64,000 nt of DNA from Acinetobacter sp. ANC 4862. Lineage in GTDB: Bacteria; Pseudomonadota; Gammaproteobacteria; Pseudomonadales; Moraxellaceae. Position 1 is the stretch's first letter. Every line of letters begins with the position of its first letter. Positions 53,438 to 63,935 of the stretch are shown piece by piece. The stretch is taken from NCBI RefSeq assembly GCF_004336635.1, contig NZ_SJXH01000002.1, positions 62,001 to 126,000 of the forward strand, written 5' to 3'. The position numbers and the translations under genes were made by a program. The notes under the pieces are model-generated. The model saw nothing but the letters and a program-made list of their open reading frames with translations. It did not search any database and was not told the origin of the DNA.

Positions 53438-53846
53438 TCAAGGATTTCTGAGGCATATTGTACGGAAAAATGCCTTTAAGTGCGAGATCGGATTTTTTAA
53501 ATCATTTAATGCACTGCTTTTTGCAAATTCAAACACGTATTTCATCCCGATTAATGATCAAATTATTCAACAATCATAAGAGAAATAAAACCCTCAAAAT
53601 ATTCTAAAAAATAGATGAATATTTTCTTAATTATCCAATATTTAACTTCATTTAAAACTGTTCAAGTTTGCAACAAAATTTCTATTACCAATAGATAATC
53701 TAGCTATCTTATTGAAACAAATCGTCTAATTATTTACAGGAATATAACCAGACTTATATTTTTCAGCAACATTCAGGTGATTTTTCAATCATATAATCAA
53801 AACCAGAAAAAAACTTATAAACGTAAAATGGACATGGAGTCCCTGA
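53438..53846. other. AT-rich upstream region of ompW-like gene
   Basis: About 410 bases, no gene seen. It must contain the promoter of the ompW-like gene. Confidence 0.5.
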
Positions 53847-54929
53847 ATGAACAAGTCGTTATTTTGTATTATGTCGTCTCTTGCTGCTGTACCTGCAATA
53901 AGCTATGCCGATTCACCTTATTTTAGTTTACAAGATGGAAACGGTTTTAAACGTTTTTCTGTTTCTGTCGGCGCGCTACATGTTATGCCGCAAGGTAAAG
54001 CCCAACCCTTCCAAGTCAATACGGCAGTTAAAAATGGTGAGGTTTCCAAGAATGGTGATATTCAGGTCGACACCGTCTTAAACAACCTTAATCCGGAGGT
54101 CAACCAGACTGCGCTTGCCACCATTTTAAAAGGTTTAGGCTTTTTTACCGGCGGTCAGTTGGGAAGCGGACTCAGTGGCAGTTCAAAAATACAAGGATTA
54201 GAAGAATGGAATAACCTAGGTACAGGTCTGGAGGCAGATGATGTCACGACCTTGGGTATCATGACCAATTACTTCTTTACCGATCATATTTCCTTTGAAA
54301 TGAAAGCCGGTATTCCCCCTAAAGTAGACTTACAGGGTAAAGGCAAAATTTACGCACCTTTCTCTGCTGTGGCCACACCACAAATTGGTAACTTACCCTT
54401 AGAATTTCTCAATATTGATTTGCAAAACGATATTTTTATTACTGATTTAGAAGCCCATGGCGCTGCCGCCACAGCTCGTGCCTGGACGCCTGCCTTTGAA
54501 TTCCAATATCACTTTGGGAAAACCGGTGTCAATAAATTCCGCCCTTATGTCGGTTTAGGCGTGATGTATGCATACTTTAATGAACTGGAAATCAACCCGC
54601 ATACCGAACAGGATTTAATAGCAGCCGGCCACATGATTGCCAATATTAAACAAGGTAATGCTGGCGCTTCTCTAGAGGACAAACTAAGCAAAGCCAATCC
54701 TCAAGTGGACCTGGAAGCAACCGATGCGATTGCACCTATTGCCACCTTAGGTTTTACTTATGACTTTAATGACAAATGGTTTGCGGTCGGTTCAGTTTCC
54801 TACGCGCATATGAAAAATGAAACCACGATTACCGTGTCCGATGCAACTCATGGCGAATTAATCCGATCCAAAGCTGAGATTGAAATTAATCCCTTATTGG
54901 CTTATGCAGGTGTAGGCATGCGTTTCTAA
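53847..54929 (+). CDS. Enlarged OmpW-family outer membrane protein
   Basis: 360 residues with a signal peptide ending SYA (about residue 21). OmpW features: VSVGALHVMP at the start, FTDHISFEMKAGIPP, the RPYVGLGVMYAYF strand and a terminal aromatic (GVGMRF) for the assembly machinery. OmpW is an eight-stranded barrel of about 210 residues. The excess lies in loops near 55-120 and 235-280. It probably allows passage of small hydrophobic molecules. GGAGT stands 8 bases upstream of the start. Confidence 0.85.
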   Translation: MNKSLFCIMSSLAAVPAISYADSPYFSLQDGNGFKRFSVSVGALHVMPQGKAQPFQVNTAVKNGEVSKNGDIQVDTVLNNLNPEVNQTALATILKGLGFFTGGQLGSGLSGSSKIQGLEEWNNLGTGLEADDVTTLGIMTNYFFTDHISFEMKAGIPPKVDLQGKGKIYAPFSAVATPQIGNLPLEFLNIDLQNDIFITDLEAHGAAATARAWTPAFEFQYHFGKTGVNKFRPYVGLGVMYAYFNELEINPHTEQDLIAAGHMIANIKQGNAGASLEDKLSKANPQVDLEATDAIAPIATLGFTYDFNDKWFAVGSVSYAHMKNETTITVSDATHGELIRSKAEIEINPLLAYAGVGMRF

Positions 54930-54943
54930 GTTTTCTCCCCATT

Positions 54944-54971
54944 AAAAGACGATTTTATGTCGTCTTTTTTT
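54944..54971 (+). terminator. Terminator after the ompW-like gene
   Basis: AAAAGACGA-TTTTATG-TCGTCTTTTTTT. Confidence 0.88.
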
Positions 54972-55086
54972 GATTTCATAAAACTTGCTATAACTTAATT
55001 TTATCTTTTGTTTAAGTTTTATTGAATCGTTTCCCTTTTCAAAATCGAATAACATAGCGACATCGCAATCGCAGCATGGATGAATT

Positions 55087-56301
55087 ATGTCAGATACCCG
55101 TTTTTCCAAACCTCTTATTTACATGTTAATTGGAAGTGCGCTGATTCTGGCGTTATCCCTAGGGGTAAGACATGCTTTTGGGCTGTATCTTGTACCTATG
55201 AGTCATGAGTTTGGTTGGGGACATAATGTCTTTAGTCTTGCCATTGCGATGCAAAACTTAATCTGGGGTGCAGTACAACCCATCACTGGTGCTTTTGCGG
55301 ACAAGTATGGCAGTAAAATTGTAGTTGCAGTGGGCGGTGCTTTATACAGCATCGGTTTATTGCTCATGGCCTTCAGTTCCACGGGTTTAATGCTAAATTT
55401 AAGTGTCGGTCTAATCTTGGGACTCGCCTTATCCGCCACCTCATTCCCAGTATTACTTTCCGCGGTAGGACGTGCCGCGCATCCTGAAAAGCGCAGCCTT
55501 GCAATGGGAATCGCCAGTGCCGCAGGTTCATTTGGGCAATTTATTATGTTGCCCTCAACCCTGCTACTTTTACAAAGTGTTGGATGGTCAGCAGCCTTGG
55601 TGGTCAGTGCCATTCTGATTGCCCTGATTATTCCTTTGGCATGGATGTTAAAAGCACCGATGTATGTCGCGCCTCAGACATCATCAGATATCGATAAACC
55701 CGCTTTAGGCTTTAAACAAATCCTGATGATTGCCAAAAACCATATCCCCTTTTGGTTCTTAGCTTTGGGCTTTTTTGTCTGTGGTTTTCAAGTGGTGTTT
55801 ATTGGGATTCATTTACCCGGCTATCTGATTGATCATGGTTTTAATGCCACCACCGGTACTATTTTTCTGGCTTTGATTGGTTTATTTAATATTGTCGGTA
55901 CATATAGTGCAGGCTGGCTCGGTGGAAGATACTCTAAACCTAAATTATTGATGGGCTTATACGGTTTGCGCGGGATTGCAATTATCACCTTTTTGGCACT
56001 GCCTTTAAGCACGTGGACAATTTATGGCTTTGGTGTGATTATGGGATTACTCTGGCTCTCTACTGTGCCGCTAACCAACGGTATTGTGGCGAATATGTTC
56101 GGAGTGAAATACCTCTCCATGCTCAGTGGTCTGGTATTTTTTACCCATCAAGTTGGTTCATTTTTTGGCGGATGGCTCGGTGGTGTCAATCACGACATGA
56201 CGGGCAACTACAATATGGTTTGGATGTTTTCAATCGTGCTTAGTCTGGTGGGTGTACTGGTGCATTTCTTTGTCAATGAGGAGGCTGTGATTCATGACTG
56301 A
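55087..56301 (+). CDS. MFS transporter
   Basis: 404 residues, about twelve hydrophobic helices, with the MFS loop GAFADKYGSKIVV after helix 2. It resembles the oxalate/formate and monocarboxylate-type MFS porters. The substrate is unknown. Its stop overlaps the start of a 44-residue membrane protein, so the two are made together. Confidence 0.87.
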   Translation: MSDTRFSKPLIYMLIGSALILALSLGVRHAFGLYLVPMSHEFGWGHNVFSLAIAMQNLIWGAVQPITGAFADKYGSKIVVAVGGALYSIGLLLMAFSSTGLMLNLSVGLILGLALSATSFPVLLSAVGRAAHPEKRSLAMGIASAAGSFGQFIMLPSTLLLLQSVGWSAALVVSAILIALIIPLAWMLKAPMYVAPQTSSDIDKPALGFKQILMIAKNHIPFWFLALGFFVCGFQVVFIGIHLPGYLIDHGFNATTGTIFLALIGLFNIVGTYSAGWLGGRYSKPKLLMGLYGLRGIAIITFLALPLSTWTIYGFGVIMGLLWLSTVPLTNGIVANMFGVKYLSMLSGLVFFTHQVGSFFGGWLGGVNHDMTGNYNMVWMFSIVLSLVGVLVHFFVNEEAVIHD

Positions 56302-56428
56302 TTCTCTACGTGGCTTAAAAATCCTGATTGGCCTAGCAGTGGTGGGGTTGCTCAGTCTGGCCATTCTATTGTGGTTCAAAACACCGCAACTGTTTGAATA
56401 TTTCAATCAGGTATTCTGTCCACATTAA
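56294..56428 (+). CDS. 44-residue single-span membrane protein coupled to the MFS gene
   Basis: Short reading frame MTDSLRGLKIL...QVFCPH. It has one hydrophobic segment (about 9-28) flanked by basic residues at the N-side and a Cys near the end. Its ATG lies inside the last codons of the MFS gene, an 8-base overlap, with GAGGAGG 9 bases upstream. That is a strong coupled ribosome site. It could be an accessory subunit of the transporter. No homologue is known to me. Confidence 0.7.
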   Translation: MTDSLRGLKILIGLAVVGLLSLAILLWFKTPQLFEYFNQVFCPH

Positions 56429-56446
56429 TGCTTAAAAATCAGCACT

Positions 56447-56481
56447 TAAACAGCAAAAAAACTGCTTTCTTTTGCTGTTTA
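56447..56481 (+). terminator. Weak terminator after the MFS pair
   Basis: AAACAGCAAAA...TTTTGCTGTTT stem with a T-rich 3' side. Confidence 0.6.
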
Positions 56482-56612
56482 TATTAAAAACTTAATAATC
56501 ATTTATTTAATTATTTTTCGTTGTTATTTCATAAGTTTAGCAGTTCTTTTGATTTTGCATTTTGGTCATTTTTGATTAGATTTTTTTCACAGCAAAATAA
56601 TTTGAGAAAAAG

Positions 56613-57575
56613 ATGACCAGCCTTCCCCAACTATCCCAAGCCATTCATGATGCACCGCGTTGGCATCAGGTAGAACAATTTCAAAACCCAAAAGAAATCA
56701 GCATTATTCCCTTACAGGGTGAAGCATTAGGTGCCGTTGTTTCTGGTTTGGATGCCCGCAAAGCCCAAGCCGGCGAAACGATCCACCGGCTGAAACAAGC
56801 CTTGGCTGAACACCTGATTTTAATTTTCAAAAACCAAAGCCTGGATGATTTACAGTACTTGGCTTTTAGCAGCTATTTTGGCTCTATTTTCCGCCCAAGT
56901 GCAGACAATCCAGTACTTGCAACGCAATCAGATACCGGCACTCCACCCGATGTTGTTCCTGTGTCTAATGCCGTGGGTCAAGGCGATTACACTGGTCATG
57001 GTGAACTTTCACCGCATGCCGATCATCAATGGACGCCACAACCTTCATTTGGTTCATTACTCTATGCCATAGAACTTCCAGAAGATGGTGGTCAAACCTC
57101 ATGGTTCAATACCATTAAGGCTTATGAAGCACTCGATGAGGCAACCAAACAGCATATTGATCAATTACAACTAATCACCTACAACCCCTTTGTTCGTCGA
57201 CAACAGGTTCAAAATAATGATAGCAATGGTTATGGCAGCAGTCCTTTATACCGTTTTAAAGATCAACCGATTATTGGGCATGCTTACCCACATCCTTTGA
57301 TACGCACGCATCCGGAAAGTGGTCGCAAAGCGCTTTGGCTGAATACACGAAGTGAAGTGGAATTGGTGAATTATGATGATCAGGCTGGGAGTGAATTAAT
57401 CGCTTCATTACGCGAACATCTACTCAAGCCAGAATTTCGTTATGAACATCAATGGCAACAAGGCGACATCGTCTTTTGGGACAATCAAGTCACGCTACAT
57501 TCACGCCGCCCTTTCCCTGCCAATCAACGCCGTTTATTGAAACGCATCAGTCTTGCAGGAGGTCGACCTTTCTAA
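56613..57575 (+). CDS. TauD/TfdA-family dioxygenase
   Basis: 320-residue Fe(II)/2-oxoglutarate-dependent oxygenase. The iron triad is in SPHADHQW (HxD) and TLHSRRPF (second His), with a following Arg for 2-oxoglutarate (QRRLLKR). The N-terminal EALGAVVSGLDARKA is typical. Substrates in the family include taurine, sulfonates and herbicides; none can be assigned. The MFS gene ahead may serve the same pathway, but a hairpin intervenes. Confidence 0.88.
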   Translation: MTSLPQLSQAIHDAPRWHQVEQFQNPKEISIIPLQGEALGAVVSGLDARKAQAGETIHRLKQALAEHLILIFKNQSLDDLQYLAFSSYFGSIFRPSADNPVLATQSDTGTPPDVVPVSNAVGQGDYTGHGELSPHADHQWTPQPSFGSLLYAIELPEDGGQTSWFNTIKAYEALDEATKQHIDQLQLITYNPFVRRQQVQNNDSNGYGSSPLYRFKDQPIIGHAYPHPLIRTHPESGRKALWLNTRSEVELVNYDDQAGSELIASLREHLLKPEFRYEHQWQQGDIVFWDNQVTLHSRRPFPANQRRLLKRISLAGGRPF

Positions 57576-58067
57576 AGGTTACTTAAATAAAAACAATAAA
57601 AAAATTATAAAAATGCCCAGTTTTGAACATCCTGAAATAACAATAACCAAGATTCAAGATGTTCAAATTTTTTGTTCTGCACCTTTCACCATTTAAATTG
57701 CTCAATTCAATATTCCAGCAAATTTCGCACCCTAACTCTCCGTTGTCTAGTTGCTTGGTTATGCATCCATACCGTAGTTTTGAAACTGTCACCACTATTC
57801 AGGATGGTGAGTTAGAGCATCACCAGTCCAAAGGTAATCACGGTAAAAATTGGTGAAAATGAAAGGTTCACTGAGGATGGTTCAACTGTGGATGAATTTG
57901 TTTCCTGCTGAAAAAACAACTAAGCCACATGATCAGAAACTTTCTGAATCCAATATTTAGCATAGAAAAAATCAACAATATAGGCAGTGAAAAACTCCAA
58001 ACATGGTTAAGATATAATCGACAGTGTTTATCCAATAATTTCAGGATGATTAGAAAAGAGAGTGATC
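57576..58067. other. Gene-poor stretch before the DUF1003 gene
   Basis: About 490 bases. Only short, unconvincing reading frames; possibly decayed coding remnant. Confidence 0.4.
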
Positions 58068-58769
58068 ATGAGTGAAAAAAATGAATCTTATAAATGTCTG
58101 GTTTGTGGAAAACATTTTCCGCTAAAAAGTCTCATCCCGATGGGTACAGTACGCAAAGCCATTACAGAAGTAATTTCACAGGATTTTCCAGAATGGTCAC
58201 CTCAAAGTTATATTTGCCAGGCAGATTTAACCAAGTATCGAATTCAGTATGTTCATTCATTGTTAAAGTCTGAAAAAGGTGAAGTGACTGATCTTGAGTA
58301 TGAAGTGATTAACAGCATGCAACAGCATGAACTCATCACAAAAAATGTTGAAACCAAACTCGACCAAAACTGGACTTTTGGTGAAAGACTGGCAGATAAA
58401 ATTGCGTCTTTTGGTGGAAGTTGGGCCTTTCTGATTTGTTTTGGTATTTTTTTAGCCATCTGGATTATTGTGAATACGGTGGTTATGGTCTCACATCCTG
58501 CTGATCCTTATCCTTTTATCCTGTTAAATTTAATCCTGTCCTGTATAGCGGCTATTCAAGCACCGGTAATCATGATGAGCCAAAATAGACAAGAAGCAAA
58601 AGATAGATTGCGTTCACAAAATGATTATCAAATTAACTTAAAAGCTGAGCTGGAAATTCAACATTTGCATGAAAAATTAGATCATCTGTTAATGCATCAG
58701 TGGGATCGGCTGGCTGAAATACAAGAAATCCAACTTGAGTTACTCTCTGAAATGAGCAAAAAACATTAA
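58068..58769 (+). CDS. DUF1003 membrane protein
   Basis: 233 residues. An N-terminal CLVCGK and a later ICQ suggest a small metal-binding knuckle. Two membrane helices follow (about 120-145 and 153-180), with the signature DPYPFILLNLILSCIAAIQA and MMSQNRQ. A coiled-coil-like tail closes the protein. The function of the family is unknown. Start 58068 (MSEKNE) with GAGAG upstream; a GTG at 58062 is possible. Confidence 0.87.
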   Translation: MSEKNESYKCLVCGKHFPLKSLIPMGTVRKAITEVISQDFPEWSPQSYICQADLTKYRIQYVHSLLKSEKGEVTDLEYEVINSMQQHELITKNVETKLDQNWTFGERLADKIASFGGSWAFLICFGIFLAIWIIVNTVVMVSHPADPYPFILLNLILSCIAAIQAPVIMMSQNRQEAKDRLRSQNDYQINLKAELEIQHLHEKLDHLLMHQWDRLAEIQEIQLELLSEMSKKH

Positions 58770-58938
58770 AAAAATCTATGAATATTGTCATTCAACAACC
58801 CTGAAAATGGGAATGAGTTAATTTCCCAAATGCTGATCGCAAAAAAATACAGTCCGCAGATTTGATGAAATCCCCTGATGAACTCTACTTCACAGTGCTC
58901 ATTTTATAATTGTCAAAATTTCGCTTTATGCGCTGCAT

Positions 58939-58971
58939 AAAAAACCCGCAAGCCTTCACTTACGGGTTTTT
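58939..58971. terminator. Terminator after sthA
   Basis: AAAACCCGCAAG...CTTACGGGTTTTT, 24 bases past the sthA stop. Confidence 0.88.
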
Positions 58972-58994
58972 CAATCTAAGACTTTAAATCAGAC

Positions 58995-60407
58995 TTAGAA
59001 TAAACGGTTCATACCGTTCAATGTTGCCACACGGTACGCTTCCGCCATCGTCGGATAGTTAAACGTAGTTTCAACAAAATATTTAATCGTGTTGTTACCA
59101 CTATTCATCACCGCTTGACCAATGTGAATAATTTCTGAAGCATTGTTACCAAAACAATGGACACCCAAAATTTCCAGCGTGTCACGATGGAATAGAATCT
59201 TCAACTCACCGACAGTGTCACCAGTAATCTGCGCACGTGCCAAGTGACGGAAAGACGCTTGCCCTACTTCGTAAGGAATCTTTTCTTCAGTCAATTGCTG
59301 TTCAGTCTTACCAATCGAAGAAATTTCCGGAATGGTATAAATACCTGTCGGAATATCCGTTACTGGTGCAACATGTTCACCGCTCATGTTTGAACCTGCG
59401 CAACGACCTTGGTCATAAGCAGCAGAAGCAAGCGATGGCCAGCCAATCACGTCACCGGCAGCGTAGATATTTTCCACTTCAGTCTGGTACTGATCATTTA
59501 CGGTTAACTGACCACGGCTGTTGGGTTGAATACCCACATTTTCCAGGCCTAAACCATCAGTATTACCTGAACGGCCGTTACACCACAAAATGGCGTCAGC
59601 TTTAATTTTCTTACCACTTTGTAAATACATCACCACATGATCATCAAATGTTTCAAGATGATCCAGTTGTTCGTTATGACGAATCAATACACCCTGTTCA
59701 CGCAAACGGTAAGACAAGGCATCAGAAATTTCATCATCCAAGTAACTCAACAATTTGTGCTGTGTATTAATCAAATCAACTTTATGGTCCAGACCAATGA
59801 AGATCGACGCATATTCACAACCAATAACACCGGCACCGTAAATGATGATTTTCTGGATTGAAAAATCCAGATCCAAAATTTTATCTGAATCAAATACACG
59901 TGGATGATTAAAATCAAGCGCCGCTGGACGGTATGGACGCGAACCTGTCGCAATCACCAATTGCTGGAAAACAATGGTTTCTTTAATCCCGTCATCACTG
60001 AAAATCAGTGCGGTATTTTGATCTTGGATGTATGCACGACCATGATAAATATCAATTTTATTACGATCATAAAAACGCGAGTGTGTTTCAACCTGTTGCT
60101 GAATCACTTTATGTGCATTACGCAATACTTGTTTCATGGTGAACTGTTTCCAGTCGCCCACTTTCTGGAACATTGGGTCACGTTGGTAACGTAAAATGCT
60201 CGATACCGTTTGACGCAATGCTTTACTTGGAATAGTTCCTACATGAGTACAGTTACCACCTAACTGCTCACGAATATCAACAATTGCAACACGCTTGCCT
60301 GATTTAGCAAGTTTCATTGCTGCGCCTTCACCAGCTGGGCCTGAACCGAGAACTACCGCGTCGTATTTAACGAAAGTTCCACTAACGACCTCTTTTTTAC
60401 GTGGCAT
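58995..60407 (-). CDS. sthA: Soluble pyridine nucleotide transhydrogenase
   Basis: FAD protein that moves hydride between NADPH and NAD+. 470 residues. The FAD-binding [17 protein letters not shown], the redox-loop region [16 protein letters not shown] (one cysteine, not the CxxxxC of true disulfide reductases) and NAD-binding [16 protein letters not shown] are visible. It diverges from lipA and has its own terminator. Confidence 0.96.
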   Translation of the reverse strand: MPRKKEVVSGTFVKYDAVVLGSGPAGEGAAMKLAKSGKRVAIVDIREQLGGNCTHVGTIPSKALRQTVSSILRYQRDPMFQKVGDWKQFTMKQVLRNAHKVIQQQVETHSRFYDRNKIDIYHGRAYIQDQNTALIFSDDGIKETIVFQQLVIATGSRPYRPAALDFNHPRVFDSDKILDLDFSIQKIIIYGAGVIGCEYASIFIGLDHKVDLINTQHKLLSYLDDEISDALSYRLREQGVLIRHNEQLDHLETFDDHVVMYLQSGKKIKADAILWCNGRSGNTDGLGLENVGIQPNSRGQLTVNDQYQTEVENIYAAGDVIGWPSLASAAYDQGRCAGSNMSGEHVAPVTDIPTGIYTIPEISSIGKTEQQLTEEKIPYEVGQASFRHLARAQITGDTVGELKILFHRDTLEILGVHCFGNNASEIIHIGQAVMNSGNNTIKYFVETTFNYPTMAEAYRVATLNGMNRLF

Positions 60408-60561
60408 TCAACGCTCCTTTAATCAAAATCTATCTTTAATCAATCTGAGTTATATTATGACGTAATTCCCATGCATTTGGTGTATTTAGCTGACATATAT
60501 TGAGTGATAACCACATTTTTTAAATGAATATCGTTTTTGCCCTATTTGAGCCTAAGTTCGC

Positions 60562-60567
60562 TATAAT
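60562..60567 (+). promoter_or_regulatory. Candidate -10 element of lipA
   Basis: TATAAT, 55 bases before the lipA ATG. A -35 is poor (TTGCCC with 19-base spacing). Confidence 0.4.
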
Positions 60568-60622
60568 ACACAGGCTATTATGTCTCGCATCTCCCCCGTC
60601 AAAAACAGTGGAAAAGTTGAAT

Positions 60623-61636
60623 ATGTCTGAAAACCGTAAACCAGAACAGGGTGTCAAACTTCGTGGCGCAGAGAAGGTCGCTCGTATTCCTGTAAAAGTT
60701 GTACCTACGGTTGAAACGCCACGCAAACCGGATTGGATTCGCGTCAAAATGGCGGCTCCTGATGAAGTTCAACGGATTAAAACAACGTTACGCGCACAAA
60801 AATTACATACGGTTTGTGAAGAAGCGGCTTGCCCTAACCTGCCGGAATGTTTTGGTGGCGGTACTGCAACCTTTATGATTATGGGTGATATCTGTACCCG
60901 TCGCTGCCCGTTCTGTGACGTTGCACATGGTCGTCCAAATGCACTTGATCCGGATGAACCCCGTCATATGGCAGAAACCATTGCTAACTTAGGTTTAAAA
61001 TATGCGGTGATCACCTCTGTTGACCGTGACGACCTTCGAGATGGTGGTGCTCAACACTTTGTAGACTGCATTAAAGAAGCACGTGAATTAAGCCCAAAAA
61101 CCTTACTTGAAATTCTAGTTCCAGATTTCCGTGGTCGTATGGACGTGGCTTTACGCATTATGACGGAATGCCCGCCAGACGTATTCAACCACAACATTGA
61201 AACTGTGCCACGTTTGTATAAAGCGATGCGTCCAGGTTCTGACTATCAGCATTCATTAGACCTGCTTAAAATGTTTAAAGAATATTGCCCTGACGTTCCA
61301 ACCAAGTGTGGATTGATGGTGGGTTTGGGTGAAACTGAAGAAGAAGTGCTGGCACTGCTTGATGATCTTCGCGCGCATGATGTGGATTACATCACCATCG
61401 GTCAGTATTTACAGCCTTCCAAGCAGCATGCACCGATTGACCGCTTCGTAACACCGGAAGAATTTGAACGCTATACAGCGCATGGTCAAAAGCTCGGTTT
61501 CAAAAATATTTGGGCAGCCCCTATGGTTCGTTCAAGCTACTTTGCCGACCGTCAATACTATGGCGAACCGGTTCCGGCTGTACGTCGTAAAGTTGATCCT
61601 GCCAAAAAAATTGCCGTACAAACCATTGAAGCTTAA
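60623..61636 (+). CDS. lipA: Lipoyl synthase
   Basis: Radical-SAM enzyme that inserts two sulfurs into the protein-bound octanoyl chain to make lipoate. 337 residues. The auxiliary cluster cysteines are in [12 protein letters not shown], the radical-SAM cysteines in [10 protein letters not shown] and the terminal RSSY serine in [11 protein letters not shown]. Start 60623 (MSENRK) with GGAAAA upstream; the frame extends to 60524 without support. lipB is not adjacent. Confidence 0.97.
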   Translation: MSENRKPEQGVKLRGAEKVARIPVKVVPTVETPRKPDWIRVKMAAPDEVQRIKTTLRAQKLHTVCEEAACPNLPECFGGGTATFMIMGDICTRRCPFCDVAHGRPNALDPDEPRHMAETIANLGLKYAVITSVDRDDLRDGGAQHFVDCIKEARELSPKTLLEILVPDFRGRMDVALRIMTECPPDVFNHNIETVPRLYKAMRPGSDYQHSLDLLKMFKEYCPDVPTKCGLMVGLGETEEEVLALLDDLRAHDVDYITIGQYLQPSKQHAPIDRFVTPEEFERYTAHGQKLGFKNIWAAPMVRSSYFADRQYYGEPVPAVRRKVDPAKKIAVQTIEA

Positions 61637-61668
61637 TTCAGTCTAAATAAAAATCAGCCTGATTTAAT

Positions 61669-61706
61669 CATGCCAATCTAATCCATTTAGGTTGGCATTT
61701 TTGTTT
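61669..61706 (+). terminator. Terminator after lipA
   Basis: ATGCCAATCTAA...TTAGGTTGGCATTTTTG hairpin. Confidence 0.8.
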
Positions 61707-61730
61707 TAAAATTTAAAAATAATAAGATAT

Positions 61731-61762
61731 AAAAAATCCCCTATTCAAATAGAGGATTTTTA
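61731..61762. terminator. Terminator after miaE
   Basis: AAAAAATCCCCTATT...TAGAGGATTTTT, 27 bases past the miaE stop. Confidence 0.8.
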
Positions 61763-61788
61763 AAGAATTATAGATCAAAAACTATAGA

Positions 61789-62442
61789 TTAAGCAGCTTT
61801 ACTCGGTACACCACTATGAAAGCGGAATAAATCATCTGGAATTAAAATCAGGTTTTTTTCAACTTCACGAAAGTGTGCAATACGCTGCTGAATATCTTCT
61901 TTAGGATTTTTTAACTTGGAGTTTTGAGCGACATCTAGTGCTAATGCCAAGTAATCCTCAAAGTGACGAGATTCAGACTTGAGAAGATAGCGGTAGTATC
62001 TACCCAAGTCTTCATCTACAAGCGGTGCGAGCGCATAAAAACGCTCACATGAACGTGCTTCAACAAAAGCACCAATGACCATAATGTCGATTAAAGCTTC
62101 AGGCTCATACGTCCGTACTTCTTTACGCAATCCACCTGCATAACGACCCGCACTAATCGATTGCCATTCCTGCCCACGTTTGGTCATTAGTTCAAGCACT
62201 TGTTCATAGTGCAACATTTCTTCACGCACCAACTGTGCCAGCTTAACCTGTAAATCGGTAAAGAAGGTATAGCGAAACATCAGGTTCATGGCCGTACCTG
62301 CTGCTTTTTTTTCACAATTGGCATGATCTTGCATGAGTAACTCGAGGTTATTCATGGCTTCATCTAACCATGCTTTTGGCGTTTCACATCCCAAAAAGCC
62401 CAAAACGGGCTTCATAAGATCATCATAATTTATTAACGACAT
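61789..62442 (-). CDS. miaE: tRNA 2-methylthio-N6-isopentenyladenosine hydroxylase
   Basis: Non-heme di-iron enzyme that hydroxylates ms2i6A37 of tRNA. 217 residues, four-helix bundle. The iron ligands are in REEMLHYEQ, FVEARSCERF and KSESRHFEDY. It follows pdxJ by 12 bases on the same strand. miaA and miaB are not in the window. Confidence 0.92.
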   Translation of the reverse strand: MSLINYDDLMKPVLGFLGCETPKAWLDEAMNNLELLMQDHANCEKKAAGTAMNLMFRYTFFTDLQVKLAQLVREEMLHYEQVLELMTKRGQEWQSISAGRYAGGLRKEVRTYEPEALIDIMVIGAFVEARSCERFYALAPLVDEDLGRYYRYLLKSESRHFEDYLALALDVAQNSKLKNPKEDIQQRIAHFREVEKNLILIPDDLFRFHSGVPSKAA

Positions 62443-62454
62443 AATTCTAAAAAC

Positions 62455-63180
62455 TTATCTTGCTGATTTAATGACAGCTTTCATTTGTTGAACGGCTTGA
62501 GCCAAACCCACAAACACAGCATCGGCAATAATGGAATGACCAATATTAAGTTCATGAATTTGTGGAATTTGAGCAATTGGCGTGACATTTTCAAGGTTTA
62601 AACCATGTCCTGCATTCACCAACAAACCTTTAGAAGCTGCATATTCTACCCCTTGAACAATACGCTCAAGTTCATGTTGTTGTGCTTCTACTGTTTTTGC
62701 ATCTGCATAAGCACCGGTATGAATTTCAATGGTCGGCGCACCACAAGCAATTGCGGCATCAATTTGTGCAATATCGGCATCAATAAACAAAGACACTTCA
62801 CAACCAATCGCAGTTAAGGCTTGGGTGGCTGCTTTAACATCTTCAAAATGCCCTAAAACATCCAGACCACCTTCAGTGGTTACTTCCTGACGTTTTTCTG
62901 GAACAAAGCAAACATGATGCGGCTTGATTTCTTTGGCAAATTCAACCATTTCAGCAGTCACAGCCATTTCCAGGTTCATATGCGTTTTCAATAACGGACG
63001 CATACGACGTACATCATCATCCTGAATATGGCGACGGTCTTCACGTAAATGCAGGGTTATCCCTTCTGCACCGGCTTGTTCACAAATCAATGCAGCCTTG
63101 ACTGGATCTGGATAAGTGGTTCCGCGCGCCTGTCGCAATGTCGCCACATGGTCAATATTTACACCAAGCAATGCAGCCAT
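62455..63180 (-). CDS. pdxJ: Pyridoxine 5'-phosphate synthase
   Basis: Last step of de novo vitamin B6 synthesis: condenses 3-amino-1-hydroxyacetone phosphate with 1-deoxyxylulose 5-phosphate. 241-residue TIM barrel with [26 protein letters not shown] and [12 protein letters not shown]. Second in the recO-pdxJ unit, 26 bases after recO. Confidence 0.97.
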   Translation of the reverse strand: MAALLGVNIDHVATLRQARGTTYPDPVKAALICEQAGAEGITLHLREDRRHIQDDDVRRMRPLLKTHMNLEMAVTAEMVEFAKEIKPHHVCFVPEKRQEVTTEGGLDVLGHFEDVKAATQALTAIGCEVSLFIDADIAQIDAAIACGAPTIEIHTGAYADAKTVEAQQHELERIVQGVEYAASKGLLVNAGHGLNLENVTPIAQIPQIHELNIGHSIIADAVFVGLAQAVQQMKAVIKSAR

Positions 63181-63206
63181 AACAATTTCCTAACCATGAT
63201 TAAAAA

Positions 63207-63923
63207 TTAAGATTGAGATTTAGATTGAGTATTTTGAACCCACAATTGACGGCTTTTCAGCGGTCGGTCTCCCAAAAGAGAGGTGATCATCTGCCGATAC
63301 AGTTGAGCCAACAATTGTAACTGCTCCGGGTTAAAATCCCTACCCTTTTCATAATCACGCATCGACAGAATGTGCTGTCCCGATAAAGTTGAGCGTGACT
63401 GTTGTGTGGTGGGAATAAAACCTTCATTGAGCTGAAATTGATAATTTTGAGTTGCCTGAATCTCATGCTGCTGAGCATCAGTACTAAAGTCGAGTGCATA
63501 GCCCAATTCTTCTAATAAGGCATGTTCAAACTGGCGTAAAATTTGCCGTAAAAAAAGATGAGGATTTTCGTGCTGTGCCAATTGTTGCAGTTGTTGTAAG
63601 GTCTGATGATATTGCACAAAGGTTTGTGGCATTTCGGCTTCAACTGGACACAAACGAAGAATAAGTTCATTTAAATAAAAGCCAGAAAAGAAGGCATCGC
63701 CAAAGAAAAAAACTGGCTGATTGACAATTTCTAGTTTAGTAAAATTTTTAAGATCCGATTTTCCTGAAGCTTGTAAGCAAATCGGTTGGTATTGCGGAGG
63801 TGGCGTTTGTCTTAAGATTCCATCAACACGACCATGCTCCTGCGTAAACAAATGCACGATATGACTGCGCTCACGGTATTTACGATGATGGATTAAATAG
63901 CCATGCAATATTTCATTTCGCAT
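63207..63923 (-). CDS. recO: DNA repair protein RecO
   Basis: Helps load RecA at gaps in the RecF pathway. 238 residues. An N-terminal OB fold contains SHIVHLFTQEHGRVDGILR, and a helical C-terminal region follows. No zinc-finger cysteines are visible. The order era-recO-pdxJ is conserved in gammaproteobacteria. Confidence 0.93.
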   Translation of the reverse strand: MRNEILHGYLIHHRKYRERSHIVHLFTQEHGRVDGILRQTPPPQYQPICLQASGKSDLKNFTKLEIVNQPVFFFGDAFFSGFYLNELILRLCPVEAEMPQTFVQYHQTLQQLQQLAQHENPHLFLRQILRQFEHALLEELGYALDFSTDAQQHEIQATQNYQFQLNEGFIPTTQQSRSTLSGQHILSMRDYEKGRDFNPEQLQLLAQLYRQMITSLLGDRPLKSRQLWVQNTQSKSQS

Positions 63924-63935
63924 GAATAACTAAAT

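Noticed and set aside
56613..57575. Operon of MFS, small protein and TauD dioxygenase
   Set aside because: A 184-base gap with a hairpin separates them; shared function is possible but not shown.
57659..57856. 65-residue frame on the + strand
   Set aside because: No ribosome site, no recognisable family and an overlapping frame of similar length on the other strand.
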